From assembly GCA_040216555.1 (NCBI GenBank), contig JAVJOW010000038.1:496001-560000 (forward strand): a stretch of 64,000 nucleotides of DNA. Reading direction: 5' to 3'. Position numbers and translations under genes: made by a program. Positions 53,397 to 62,735 of this stretch are shown here, piece by piece. Under the pieces are notes generated by a model that was given only the letters and a program-made list of their open reading frames with translations, searched no databases and was not told where the DNA came from. The stretch's first letter is position 1, and the number at the start of each line of letters is the position of its first letter. The stretch is from Arenibacter sp040216555. GTDB taxonomy: Bacteria > Bacteroidota > Bacteroidia > Flavobacteriales > Flavobacteriaceae.

Positions 53397-54185
53397 ATGA
53401 AATTAAATTTACAAATACTTGTCCTCGTGTTGGGCTTTATCGGGATATTAAAGGCCCAAGGATCAAAACAACTTTCCGATTCCCTTATACATGCCGAATG
53501 GGTAGATTTTGAAAGGGATAACGGTAGCGTTTTAAAGGCTTTTGTTGTGTATCCTGAAAGCCGTGCAGCTACCAAAGCAGTGATTGTAATTCACGAAAAT
53601 CTGGGATTAAATGAATGGATAATGACCTTTTCGGAGAAGGTGGCAGGCCAAGGATTTTTGGTAATAGCCCCAGATCTAATATCGAATAGCGTTGATGGTA
53701 TTGAAAAAACAACCGATTTTGAAAATACGGATAAAGTCAGGGATGCCATTTATGCCCTGGACCAGGAGCAGATAACAAAAGATTTGCAATTGGTTTATAA
53801 TTATGTAAAAAATGACCCTTCCGTAAATGGGAAAATTTCGGTTGTTGGATTTGGTTGGGGAGGATCCCAGAGTTTTAGTTATGCGGCACAAAACCCAAAT
53901 CTGGAAAATGTAATGGTTTATTACGGTGCGGCCCCACAGGATTTAACTATATTAAAATTTATTAAATCGCCAGTATATGGTTTTTATGGTGCTGCCGATA
54001 ATAAGGTAAATATGACGATTCCCGACACTGAAAAAACAATGAAAGATTATGGTAACCTTTATTCTTTTGACATATATGAAGACGCAGGTCATGCTTTTAT
54101 GAGTAGGGGTGCCCAAGAAGCTTATGGACCAAATAATATGGCTTATGAAAAGTCATGGAAGAAATTAATATCGCTTTTAAAATGA
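53397..54185 (+). CDS. Dienelactone-hydrolase-like protein lacking the usual nucleophile
   Basis: A 262-residue alpha/beta hydrolase of the dienelactone hydrolase type with a signal peptide at about 1-20. Asp201 and His232 (GHAFM) and Glu67 (HENLG) are in place. The nucleophile elbow reads GFGWGG, so the residue where the family has Cys (GFCWGG) is Gly153, encoded GGT at 53853-53855; a Cys codon TGT differs by one base. It may be inactive, use another nucleophile, or reflect a sequence error. It overlaps the following M1 gene by ATGA. Confidence 0.85.
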   Translation: MKLNLQILVLVLGFIGILKAQGSKQLSDSLIHAEWVDFERDNGSVLKAFVVYPESRAATKAVIVIHENLGLNEWIMTFSEKVAGQGFLVIAPDLISNSVDGIEKTTDFENTDKVRDAIYALDQEQITKDLQLVYNYVKNDPSVNGKISVVGFGWGGSQSFSYAAQNPNLENVMVYYGAAPQDLTILKFIKSPVYGFYGAADNKVNMTIPDTEKTMKDYGNLYSFDIYEDAGHAFMSRGAQEAYGPNNMAYEKSWKKLISLLK

Positions 54186-55822
54186 AGAAAATAACGATAT
54201 GCTTGTTGTTCGGTTGGGCTCTTTCCTCCTATTCACAGCAGCCGACGTATACTAAACAGGATTCCCTAAGAGGCAGTATTACCCCGGAGCGCTCTTGGTG
54301 GGACCTTAATTTTTATAATTTGAGTGTTGAAGTGAAACCTGATGAGAAATTCATTTCGGGTAGTAATATAATTCGTTATACGGTTATGGAAGAACAGCAG
54401 CTGCTGCAGGTAGACCTTCAACCGCCCTTAATTATTGAAAAGATCACACAGGATGAAGAAAATTTAAAATGGGCATCTAATGGGAATGCCCATTTTGTCA
54501 CCCTTAATAAGCCACAATTGAAAGGGGACATCAATGAAATAAAGGTGTATTACTCTGGTTATCCCAAAGAGGCAGTTCGTGCCCCATGGGACGGAGGTTT
54601 TTCATGGAAAAAAGATAGCAATGGCAAACACTTTGTAGCCACTTCCTGTCAAGGTCTGGGAGCCAGTGTTTGGTGGCCAAATAAGGACCATATGTACGAC
54701 GAGGTGGATAGCATGGCCATAAGCATAACAACTCCAAAAGATTTGATGGATGTTTCCAATGGCAGGCTTCTAAAAGTGGTGGAAAATAAAGACAGCAATA
54801 CCTATCATTGGTATGTGGCCAATCCCATCAACAATTATGGGGTAAATGTTAATATGGGCGATTATGTCTATTTTGGAGAAATCTATCATGGGGAAAAGGG
54901 AAAATTGGCGATGGACTATTATGTGCTTCGGGACAATGAGGAAAAAGCAAAAGAGCAGTTTAAGCAGGCTCCAATGATGATGGAGGCCTTTGAACATTGG
55001 TTTGGCCCCTACCCTTTTTACGAAGACGGCTATAAGTTGGTGGAAGTACCATACCTGGGGATGGAACATCAAAGTTCGGTTACTTACGGTAATCAGTTCA
55101 AAAATGGATATTTGGGGAAGGACGTATCAAAAACGGGTTGGGGATTAAAATTCGATTTTATACTTATCCATGAATCGGGTCATGAATGGTTTGCCAATAA
55201 TATAACTTACAAGGATATAGCAGACATGTGGATCCATGAGGGCTTTACCGCTTATTCGGAAAATTTGTATGTGGATTACCACTTTGGCAAAGAAGCCGCA
55301 TCGGACTATGTTATTGGCACTAGGGATAACATTCAAAACGATAAACCTATCATTGGTGTCTATGACGTTAATCAAAGAGGTTCCGGGGACATGTACTATA
55401 AGGGAGCCAATATGCTGCATACCATCAGGCAATTGGTAAATGATGATGAAAAATGGCGGACCATCCTTAGGGGGCTCAACAAAGAATTCTACCATAAAAC
55501 GGTTACCACAAAAGAAATTGAGGATTATATCAGTAGCACTACGGGTATAGATCTTGCCCATTTTTTTGACCAATATCTACGTACCGCTAAGATACCCATG
55601 TTGGAATACCAGGTGAAAGGCAAACAACTGAGATATAGATATACCAACATTGTAAATGGGTTTGATATGCCTCTAAAAATCAATGTAAACGGTACTGAAG
55701 ACTGGTTTCATCCCACCTCCGATTGGAAATCCAAATCTTTTAAAAAGGATGTAGTATCGGTAAATGTGAATAGGAACTTTTATGTTGAACATAAAAAAAA
55801 TTTAATTCTTGAAAGCAATTGA
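54182..55822 (+). CDS. M1-family metallopeptidase
   Basis: A 546-residue gluzincin aminopeptidase. The zinc motif HESGHEW is at residues 330-336 with the third ligand Glu353 in WIHEGFT. The substrate-recognition motif is LGMEHQS rather than GAMEN, as in several bacterial M1 relatives. Signal peptide about 1-18. The frame extends nine codons upstream, but ATG 54182 gives a proper signal peptide and an ATGA overlap with the dienelactone-hydrolase-like gene. Confidence 0.9.
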   Translation: MKKITICLLFGWALSSYSQQPTYTKQDSLRGSITPERSWWDLNFYNLSVEVKPDEKFISGSNIIRYTVMEEQQLLQVDLQPPLIIEKITQDEENLKWASNGNAHFVTLNKPQLKGDINEIKVYYSGYPKEAVRAPWDGGFSWKKDSNGKHFVATSCQGLGASVWWPNKDHMYDEVDSMAISITTPKDLMDVSNGRLLKVVENKDSNTYHWYVANPINNYGVNVNMGDYVYFGEIYHGEKGKLAMDYYVLRDNEEKAKEQFKQAPMMMEAFEHWFGPYPFYEDGYKLVEVPYLGMEHQSSVTYGNQFKNGYLGKDVSKTGWGLKFDFILIHESGHEWFANNITYKDIADMWIHEGFTAYSENLYVDYHFGKEAASDYVIGTRDNIQNDKPIIGVYDVNQRGSGDMYYKGANMLHTIRQLVNDDEKWRTILRGLNKEFYHKTVTTKEIEDYISSTTGIDLAHFFDQYLRTAKIPMLEYQVKGKQLRYRYTNIVNGFDMPLKINVNGTEDWFHPTSDWKSKSFKKDVVSVNVNRNFYVEHKKNLILESN

Positions 55823-56381
55823 ACAATTTTATTTTAAATCGGACGTCGAGTGGCGTGCTTGGTTAGAGACCAACCACACAAAGAGTACTGGGGTACATCT
55901 TATTTTTTATAAAGTAGCCCACGAAAAGGATAGTATGCGCTGGGAAGATGCTGTAAAGGTTGCCCTTTGTTTCGGATGGATAGACAGTACGGTTAAAAGC
56001 CTCGGGGAGGGAAAACGACGGCAATATTTTTGCCCCAGAAAGCCAAAAAGTGTTTGGAGCAAATTAAACAAAACCTATATTAAAGAACTCAAAACTAAGG
56101 GAGAAATGCACCCAAATGGACTGGCGAAAATTAAGGAGGCAAAAGTGGATGGTTCCTGGAATGCTATGGACGATGTTGAAAAAGGTGTTATCCCCGAGGA
56201 TTTACAACTTGCATTCGATGCGGAGCCGAAGGCCTATATTAACTATCAAGGTTTTGCAGCCAGTTATAGAAAAAGCTATCTTTATTGGCTTTACCAAGCC
56301 AAGCGGGAAGTGACAAGGCAGAAACGCATAAGGGAGATAATATCGCTTTGCAAAGAAAATAAAAAGGCGCGCGACCAATAA
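55809..56381 (+). CDS. YdeI/OmpD-associated family protein
   Basis: A 190-residue protein with the YdeI pattern: WLETNHTKSTGVHL, WEDAVKVALCFGWIDS, RRQYFCPRKPKSVWSK and, at the end, an SYRKSYLYWLYQAKR region. Function is not well known for the family. The start appears to be TTG at 55809, inside the last 14 bases of the M1 gene; no ATG gives a complete N-terminus. Cotranscribed with the upstream peptidase gene. Confidence 0.8.
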   Translation: MKAIEQFYFKSDVEWRAWLETNHTKSTGVHLIFYKVAHEKDSMRWEDAVKVALCFGWIDSTVKSLGEGKRRQYFCPRKPKSVWSKLNKTYIKELKTKGEMHPNGLAKIKEAKVDGSWNAMDDVEKGVIPEDLQLAFDAEPKAYINYQGFAASYRKSYLYWLYQAKREVTRQKRIREIISLCKENKKARDQ

Positions 56382-56423
56382 ATGGTTAGCTTCGTAAAAA
56401 TCTAAAAACAATAATTCAATAAA

Positions 56424-57158
56424 ATGGACATAAATTTAGCAGTATTAATAGACGGTGACAATATTCCCTCTGCCTATGTAAAGGAGATGATGGAGGAAAT
56501 TGCCAAATACGGCAATCCAACCATAAAAAGAATATATGGCGACTGGACCAATCCCAAATTGTCCAAATGGAAGAATTTGTTGTTGGAAAATGCCATAACC
56601 CCAATTCAACAATATGCTTATACCACGGGCAAGAATGCAACGGACTCAGCTATGATCATTGATGCCATGGATATTTTGTATTCCAATAAGGTTAGTGGTT
56701 TTTGTATAGTTTCCAGTGATAGCGATTTTACCCGTTTGGCCACAAGGTTAAGGGAGGCTGGTATGAATGTAATTGGTATTGGGGAAAAGAAAACCCCAAA
56801 CCCTTTTATTGTAGCCTGTGATAAATTTATTTATATAGAGATCCTGAAAAATCAATCAGAGGAAAGTTCCTCGGAAACTGCGGATAACAGGAGGGACAAG
56901 AAGGACAATGTGGATAAGATTACCCAGAAGGAAATTAAGCTTATAGCCTCTACTATTTCAGACCTTGCCGATGAGGATGGTTGGGCTTTCTTGGGAGATG
57001 TTGGTAGCCTCCTTCAGAAGAAGCAGCCCAATTTTGATTCACGGAACTATGGTTTTCAGAAATTGACACCATTGATAAAGTCCATTAAAAACTTTGAAAT
57101 AGATCAACGCGAAAATGTAAAGGGACGGTTTAAATTAATTTACGTTAGAAACAAGTAG
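56424..57158 (+). CDS. NYN-domain nuclease with C-terminal LOTUS/OST-HTH domain
   Basis: A 244-residue protein. Residues about 1-140 are a NYN (PIN-like) domain with acidic site residues Asp10 and Asp12 in LIDGDN, Asp73 in ATDSAM, and Asp98/Asp100 in SSDSDF. Residues about 165-244 form an OST-HTH/LOTUS domain (LADEDGWAFLGDVGSLL and FEIDQRENVKGRFKLIYV). Bacterial NYN-LOTUS proteins are predicted RNases, and LOTUS domains bind RNA, including G-rich structures in some eukaryotic proteins. Cellular target unknown. Confidence 0.87.
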   Translation: MDINLAVLIDGDNIPSAYVKEMMEEIAKYGNPTIKRIYGDWTNPKLSKWKNLLLENAITPIQQYAYTTGKNATDSAMIIDAMDILYSNKVSGFCIVSSDSDFTRLATRLREAGMNVIGIGEKKTPNPFIVACDKFIYIEILKNQSEESSSETADNRRDKKDNVDKITQKEIKLIASTISDLADEDGWAFLGDVGSLLQKKQPNFDSRNYGFQKLTPLIKSIKNFEIDQRENVKGRFKLIYVRNK

Positions 57159-57195
57159 ACCCCTTTTTTTCAAGCTAGGTTGAATAAATAATTCG

Positions 57196-57213
57196 GGACA
57201 AAACATTTTGTCC
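57196..57213. promoter_or_regulatory. Palindrome between the NYN and amidohydrolase genes
   Basis: 8-bp arms GGACAAAA and TTTTGTCC around CA, about 65 bases before the amidohydrolase ATG. No T tract follows, so an operator is as likely as a weak terminator. Confidence 0.35.
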
Positions 57214-57277
57214 ATATTGGTTAATTCCCCCTGCCACCAATAACGGCAATACGTATTAACTTTAAACCTATATCAAC

Positions 57278-58654
57278 ATGAAAAAAATTTCTTTACTCCT
57301 TTGCTTTGTAGCATTTCTTTCCTGTACCCCAAAAAAGAAAAGTATTAGCCCAACAGCTATATTGATAACAGATGTTAATATTGTTGATGTTGGCAACGGG
57401 AATATCCTAAAAAATAGGCAGGTATTAATCGACTCAGGGAAAATTAAAAAAATAGTCGAGTCGGTAGGGAATGCTGAAGATTATCCTAATATAATTGAAG
57501 CTAAGGACAAATACCTTATTCCCGGACTGGCAGAAATGCACGCGCACATTCCCCAACCTCCTACCAGCAACACCCGTATAGAGGAAACTTTATATCTATA
57601 CCTTTCCAATGGTATTACCACCATAAGGGGAATGTTAGGTCATCCTACCCATCTGGTATTAAGGGAAAAGGCATTAAAAGGGGAAGTTTTGAGTCCCCGA
57701 ATTTTTACGTCCAGTCCTTCTTTTAATGGCAATTCCGTTACCACTAAGGAAGAGGCTGTAGAGAAAGTTACCGCATATAAGAACGAGGGATATGATTTTC
57801 TTAAAATACACCCGGGTATGCGGTTGGAGGTTTTTGATCAAATGGTGGAAACGGCCAATGAACTCAACATTCCTTTTGCCGGCCATGTGCCTGTAATGGT
57901 TGGTATAAGACATGCTCTTGAAAGTAAATATGCTTCCATAGACCATGTAGATGGCTATTTGGAAGGACTTGTACCAGAATCTGAAGGTGTTGACCCTTCT
58001 GCCAATGGGTTTTTCGGCTACTCCTTTACCCCTATTGCCGATACTTCCAAAATTGATGAATTGGTGACGCTGTCCAAGAAGAACAAGGTATGGGTAGTAC
58101 CCACACAGAGTTTATTTGAGAGGTGGTTTGCCCCGGTAAGCTCGGACGAATTGTTGAAACAACCGGAAATGAAGTACATGTCCGTTTCCACCTTGGAGGA
58201 TTGGAAAAGAAGAAAGGATGCATCCACAAAGCCTGAAACCGGTTTTAACGAAGAGCAATGGAATAAGTTTACAGCCATAAGAAGACAGTTGATCCGAAAA
58301 CTGCAGGAAAATGGGCATGGTATGTTATTGGGTTCGGATGCACCGCAATTGTTCAACGTTCCCGGATTTTCCATTCATCATGAGGTTGAAGGGATGTTAG
58401 CGGCGGGACTCACGCCGTTGGAGATTTTACAATCCGGGACCATTAACCCGGCCATTTTCTTCGGGATGGAAGATATCTTTGGAATTGTAAAGGAAGGTTT
58501 GGATGCAGATTTGGTATTATTAAATTCCGATCCCTTATTGGATATTTCAGCGCTAAAAGATATTTCAGGTGTCATGGTCAGGGGAAAATGGTTGTCCAAG
58601 GAATCCATAGCGGAGAAGTTGGAGCAAATAGCCAATAATGCTAAAAACAATTGA
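57278..58654 (+). CDS. Amidohydrolase-family lipoprotein
   Basis: A 458-residue metal-dependent hydrolase with a lipobox at about Cys16 (FLSCTP). Metal-site motifs are AEMHAHIP, GHVPVMVGIRH, DHVDGY and LLGSDAPQLF. The C-terminal strand (DADLVLLNSDPL) is typical of the imidazolonepropionase-like group. Periplasmic, tethered by lipid. Substrate unknown. Confidence 0.85.
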   Translation: MKKISLLLCFVAFLSCTPKKKSISPTAILITDVNIVDVGNGNILKNRQVLIDSGKIKKIVESVGNAEDYPNIIEAKDKYLIPGLAEMHAHIPQPPTSNTRIEETLYLYLSNGITTIRGMLGHPTHLVLREKALKGEVLSPRIFTSSPSFNGNSVTTKEEAVEKVTAYKNEGYDFLKIHPGMRLEVFDQMVETANELNIPFAGHVPVMVGIRHALESKYASIDHVDGYLEGLVPESEGVDPSANGFFGYSFTPIADTSKIDELVTLSKKNKVWVVPTQSLFERWFAPVSSDELLKQPEMKYMSVSTLEDWKRRKDASTKPETGFNEEQWNKFTAIRRQLIRKLQENGHGMLLGSDAPQLFNVPGFSIHHEVEGMLAAGLTPLEILQSGTINPAIFFGMEDIFGIVKEGLDADLVLLNSDPLLDISALKDISGVMVRGKWLSKESIAEKLEQIANNAKNN

Positions 58655-58882
58655 TATGCCTTATTCCTTTAATATACTATTATTTCGATATTGAAAATTG
58701 ATTCATGATTTGGGATACCTGCATCGAGTCTGGAGTCAGGACTAAATAGGATGCGATTTACTGGATATTCCAAAAAAACAGGGGGTTCCGTAGAAAATGT
58801 ATTTTTGGGTCGATAGTAACATAGATTAGATAAAAAGATAAATAATAGATAAATACAAAGAAGAAAGAAACGAGTAAAGATT

Positions 58883-59566
58883 ATGAGAAAAATTTTAGGC
58901 TTGCTGATGCTTATTTCAGCGTTCACATTAAGGGCACAGGTAAATGGGGAAGACAAGTTGGGATTTTGGCATATGTATTTTGGCACTAACAAGATTAGCG
59001 ACAAATTAAGTATCCACACAGAAGCACAGCTCCGTTATTATGAACAGGCCAAAAATTTTAATCAATTGCTTTTGCGAACGGGTTTAAATTATCATATTGA
59101 TGCCAATACTTGGACTACTTTAGGATATGGCTATATTATAACCGATTCAACTTTTAGAGAGTTTTCCAATGAAACACATCTTTATGAGCACCGCATTTTT
59201 GAACGGTTTTTTCTGAAAAATAAGGTGTGGGAATTTAACTTTGAACACAGATATACCTTGGAACAAAGATTTATGGATTTTGGTATTCTTAAGGATATTC
59301 AGCACAGGATACGTTATCGTTTACAGCTCACTCTACCTTTGAACAATACCTTTTTTCTTAATTTTTACGATGAAATCTTTATCAACCTGCAAGATGATTT
59401 TTTTGGTCAAAATCGCCTTTATGCAGCAATAGGAATTAACGTGACCGATAATACTAGTATACAATTGGGGTACTTAAAAAATCAATTTTCTGACTTAAAT
59501 TATGACCGACTTCAGATAGGTGTTACCTATAATCCCGACTTAAGGGGTGTACTCAAGAAAAAATAG
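58883..59566 (+). CDS. DUF2490 outer membrane protein
   Basis: A 227-residue protein with signal peptide about 1-19 and repeated amphipathic strands with NWT/YGYI-type aromatic girdle residues. Matches DUF2490, predicted outer membrane beta barrels. It ends 4 bases before the hydrolase-OsmC gene, so the two are cotranscribed. Function unknown. Confidence 0.8.
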   Translation: MRKILGLLMLISAFTLRAQVNGEDKLGFWHMYFGTNKISDKLSIHTEAQLRYYEQAKNFNQLLLRTGLNYHIDANTWTTLGYGYIITDSTFREFSNETHLYEHRIFERFFLKNKVWEFNFEHRYTLEQRFMDFGILKDIQHRIRYRLQLTLPLNNTFFLNFYDEIFINLQDDFFGQNRLYAAIGINVTDNTSIQLGYLKNQFSDLNYDRLQIGVTYNPDLRGVLKKK

Positions 59567-59570
59567 TTTT

Positions 59571-60788
59571 ATGAACCATCAAAAAGTAAGTTTTAAAAAT
59601 GGGAGCGGAGAAACCTTGGTAGGGCGTTTATCCCTTCCTGCCAACCAACATCCACATAATTTTGTGCTTTTTGCGCATTGTTTTACCTGTAATAAAAACT
59701 TTACCGCTATTAGGAATATTAGCAGGGCCCTAACAGCTGAGGGCTTTGGGGTTTTGCGGTTCGATTTTACCGGTCTTGGTGAAAGTGAAGGGGAATTTTC
59801 GGATTCCAATTTCTCTGGAAATGTGGAAGATCTATTGGAAGCGGCCAGATATTTGGAAGAGCATTACAGTGCTCCAACATTGATCATTGGTCATTCCTTG
59901 GGTGGAGCCGCTGCCATTCTTGCGGCGCAAAAAATATCCTCCATAAAGGCCATTGCAACTATAGGTGCACCATCCAACCCGTTGCATGTGAAACATATTT
60001 TCAAAAATGATATCGAGTCCATTAATGATAAAGGAACTGCCGAGGTAAATATTGGAGGAAGAAGCTTTACCATAAAAAAGCAGTTCTTGGAAGATTTGAA
60101 ATCGCATTCCTTTCAGGAAACTTTAAAGCATATTCGAAAATCTATTTTGATTCTTCATTCTCCTCAGGACAATGTTGTGGAAATAAAAAATGCTGAGGAG
60201 ATTTACATTGCCGTTCACCATCCAAAAAGCTTTGTTTCCTTGGACGGGGCAGACCATCTGCTAAGTAACCCCAATGACGCTTCCTATGTAGGAGAAATAA
60301 TTGGAAAATGGTCTAAAAGGTATTTGGAGATGCCTGGGGCCATAGCCTTGGAAACGGAAAAAGAAGTGGTAGCCAGTTTGGATAGTACTGATGGATTTAC
60401 AACACAAATGAAAGTCGGTAGTCATTACATAACCGCGGATGAGCCTGTTTCCTATGGAGGCAATAATTTTGGTCCCTCACCTTACGAATTGGTATCGGCC
60501 GGCCTATCCGCCTGTACGGTAATGACCATACAGATGTATGCCAAAAGAAAAAAATGGCCTTTGGAAAATGTGGAAGTACATACGTCCTATCAAAAATTAC
60601 ATGCGGACGATTGTCAGAACTGTGATTCGAGCGAGGCAAAAATAGATACTTTTCAGAGGGCCATAAAACTTACGGGTACCTTGGACGATAAGCAAATTAC
60701 TCGAATAATGGAGATTGCGGATAAATGCCCGGTACACAGAACTTTGAAAAACGAAATAAAAATCACTACTACTTTAATGCACAAGTAG
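59571..60788 (+). CDS. Alpha/beta hydrolase - OsmC fusion
   Basis: A 405-residue fusion. Residues about 1-255 are an alpha/beta hydrolase with nucleophile Ser109 in IIGHSLGG, Asp200 and His229. Residues about 275-405 are OsmC, with peroxidatic-type Cys315 in SACTVMT and resolving Cys386 in DKCPVHR. OsmC reduces organic hydroperoxides. The fusion is known in databases as a bifunctional protein; the hydrolase substrate is not known. The frame is open 8 codons upstream but overlaps the DUF2490 gene, so ATG 59571 is chosen. Confidence 0.9.
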   Translation: MNHQKVSFKNGSGETLVGRLSLPANQHPHNFVLFAHCFTCNKNFTAIRNISRALTAEGFGVLRFDFTGLGESEGEFSDSNFSGNVEDLLEAARYLEEHYSAPTLIIGHSLGGAAAILAAQKISSIKAIATIGAPSNPLHVKHIFKNDIESINDKGTAEVNIGGRSFTIKKQFLEDLKSHSFQETLKHIRKSILILHSPQDNVVEIKNAEEIYIAVHHPKSFVSLDGADHLLSNPNDASYVGEIIGKWSKRYLEMPGAIALETEKEVVASLDSTDGFTTQMKVGSHYITADEPVSYGGNNFGPSPYELVSAGLSACTVMTIQMYAKRKKWPLENVEVHTSYQKLHADDCQNCDSSEAKIDTFQRAIKLTGTLDDKQITRIMEIADKCPVHRTLKNEIKITTTLMHK

Positions 60789-60877
60789 AATTGGCAGGCA
60801 CTATCCCATTATTCAAAGGCATTAATAAATTATAATTAATTCATTTTAAAGAATTGTTCGACAACATTTTTTATGCT

Positions 60878-60885
60878 TAACTTTA
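60878..60885 (+). promoter_or_regulatory. Possible promoter for the YceI gene
   Basis: TAACTTTA, one base off the -7 consensus, with TTG 21 bases upstream (60854-60856). 25 bases before the ATG. Confidence 0.3.
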
Positions 60886-60910
60886 TAGCTAATAATTCAA
60901 ATAAAATATC

Positions 60911-61552
60911 ATGAAAAAAATCGCTTTTGCATGCTTAAGTTTACTTTTAATTACCGGAATAAGCTGTAAGGATGCTAAAAAAGAGCAAGATGGTGGGGCC
61001 GTGGAAATGCAGGCCGCCTCTTCCGAAAAATTTAGCCTGATGAAAGATTCTACCAAAGTAAGTTTTACGGCTTATAAGACGACCGAAAAATTGCCTGTTG
61101 GTGGAAAGTTTACCAAAATTAATATTACTAATACCACGGAAGGCAGTACGGCCATGGAAGCCCTGAACGGTACCACTTTTAACATTCCTGTGAGCAGTCT
61201 GTTTACGAATGATGCTACAGGTACCAGGGATCCCAAAATTTTGGAATTCTTTTTCGGTGTCATGGATAATACAGAACTTATTTCAGGGGTATTTAAAGTA
61301 TCAGGGGAGGATAATTGTTCCATAGACGTTACACTAAACGGAAAAACTGCCAATATTCCCCTAGACCATGAAATGTCCGGAGATAACAGCTATTCCTTTA
61401 GCGGTGTAATGAATTTAGAGAATTGGGACGCATTAAATGCAGTGGCATCCATAAACAAAGCCTGTGAGGTTTTGCATACCGGCAAGGATGGTGTTAGTAA
61501 GACTTGGAGCGAAGTTGCAGTTCATGCCGATGTCCTTTTGCAAGAAAAATAA
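60911..61552 (+). CDS. YceI-family lipoprotein
   Basis: A 213-residue protein with lipobox GISC, lipidated Cys about 19, and a YceI lipocalin-like domain at about 45-210. YceI proteins bind isoprenoid or amphiphilic ligands in the periplasm. Neighbours are an OsmC fusion and SodC, suggesting an oxidative or envelope stress setting, though that is inference. Confidence 0.85.
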   Translation: MKKIAFACLSLLLITGISCKDAKKEQDGGAVEMQAASSEKFSLMKDSTKVSFTAYKTTEKLPVGGKFTKINITNTTEGSTAMEALNGTTFNIPVSSLFTNDATGTRDPKILEFFFGVMDNTELISGVFKVSGEDNCSIDVTLNGKTANIPLDHEMSGDNSYSFSGVMNLENWDALNAVASINKACEVLHTGKDGVSKTWSEVAVHADVLLQEK

Positions 61553-61619
61553 TTCTTTATTAGTCAGGAAGGGGCATGTCTAAATTCCCTTACTTTGAGA
61601 TAAAAAAGGTTTTATAGAT

Positions 61620-61654
61620 AATCCCCGTATTTGTTTTGTACCAATACGGGGATT
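61620..61654. terminator. Strong hairpin after the YceI gene
   Basis: Perfect 12-bp stem AATCCCCGTATT/AATACGGGGATT (61620-61631, 61643-61654), 11-base loop. The downstream T tract is weak, so termination is likely but less sure than for the other hairpins. Confidence 0.55.
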
Positions 61655-61742
61655 ATTAATTTATGTAGATCAATTTTTGACTCAATTAAGTTATAAAATA
61701 ACGCGTTACCTTTCTGGTCTTGACATCCTTTCCAAAAATTGG

Positions 61743-61750
61743 TAATTTTA
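61743..61750 (+). promoter_or_regulatory. Possible promoter for the SodC gene
   Basis: TAATTTTA, one base off the -7 consensus, with TTG 20 bases upstream (61720-61722), 22 bases before the ATG at 61773. Confidence 0.4.
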
Positions 61751-61772
61751 ATAGAACCTAAAAAAAATAAAG

Positions 61773-62360
61773 ATGAAAAATATTAAATTATTGTCCATAG
61801 TATTACTTTTCCTCGGCGCCTATAGTTGTAAGAAGGCAAAGAAGGAAACTAAGGACACCATGGAAAATGTTGAAGCAATGGCAGAGGAAATAAAAGAAAA
61901 AGCAGAGGTTAAGACCCTAAAGTTTTCAATGGAACCTAAAAGTGATAGTAATGTTAAAGGCGAGGTAAGCTTTACAGAAGAAGACGGAACTGTAAGTATG
62001 AAGGCAAGCTTGTCCGGACTGACCCCCGGGGAGCACGCTATTCATATCCATGAAAAAGCGGACTGTTCTTCGGCCGACGGAAAATCTACTGGTGGACATT
62101 GGAATCCAACCTTTGCAACTCATGGTAAATGGGGTTCCACAGAAGGTTATCACAGGGGAGATATCGGAAATTTCACAGCAGATGGGGAAGGAAATGCAAC
62201 AGTGGAGTTTTCTACTGATGAGTGGTGTTTGGGATGTGGGGACGAGACCAAAAACCTAATCGGAAAAGGAATAATAGTACATGAAGGGGAAGATGATTTT
62301 GTAACCCAACCCACTGGTGATGCAGGAGGCAGGATAAGTTGTGCCGGAATTATAGAATAG
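61773..62360 (+). CDS. sodC: Cu/Zn superoxide dismutase, lipoprotein
   Basis: A 195-residue SodC with lipobox AYSC (Cys19). Copper and zinc ligands fit His91, His93, His109, His117, His127, Asp130 and His170; disulfide Cys98-Cys190. An extra Cys pair CLGC (152, 155) is present in a loop. Periplasmic, lipid-tethered removal of superoxide. The long Lys/Glu linker after the lipobox is typical. A strong terminator follows. Confidence 0.92.
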   Translation: MKNIKLLSIVLLFLGAYSCKKAKKETKDTMENVEAMAEEIKEKAEVKTLKFSMEPKSDSNVKGEVSFTEEDGTVSMKASLSGLTPGEHAIHIHEKADCSSADGKSTGGHWNPTFATHGKWGSTEGYHRGDIGNFTADGEGNATVEFSTDEWCLGCGDETKNLIGKGIIVHEGEDDFVTQPTGDAGGRISCAGIIE

Positions 62361-62735
62361 TGATCAATTTGGAAAAAATTATGAAGCTGCCTTTTTGGGC
62401 AGCTTTTTTTATCTTTAAAAAGTTCTTGAGTGGAATTGGATATAATTGTAGAACAGTTTCAAAAAAAAAGGGAGCCCTCCCTTTCATAATCTTTACAATG
62501 TGTTATTTGGTACCTAACTACTGTAATAATAGGGATAAAGGGTTTGTGACGTAATTACTCGCTTCAGACCTTTTTCATGTCATACAATTTGCCTTAGCGA
62601 GCTTTACCTTTTTAAAACGGGTCTTTTAGGTAACAAATGAACTAATAATCTACTTTTTTGAATGAATTGAACAATTGCCTTTTCGGAAAAGAGCCTAAAC
62701 TTGATATAATACTTTAATTATCAAAATAAAACATT
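62361..62735. other. Intergenic stretch
   Basis: 375 bases between sodC and the hemoglobin gene. Apart from the sodC terminator I see only short non-coding AT-rich sequence and no supported gene. Confidence 0.5.
62383..62411 (+). terminator. Terminator after sodC
   Basis: 8-bp stem AAGCTGCC/GGCAGCTT (62384-62391, 62398-62405), 6-base loop, followed by T to 62410. Confidence 0.9.
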
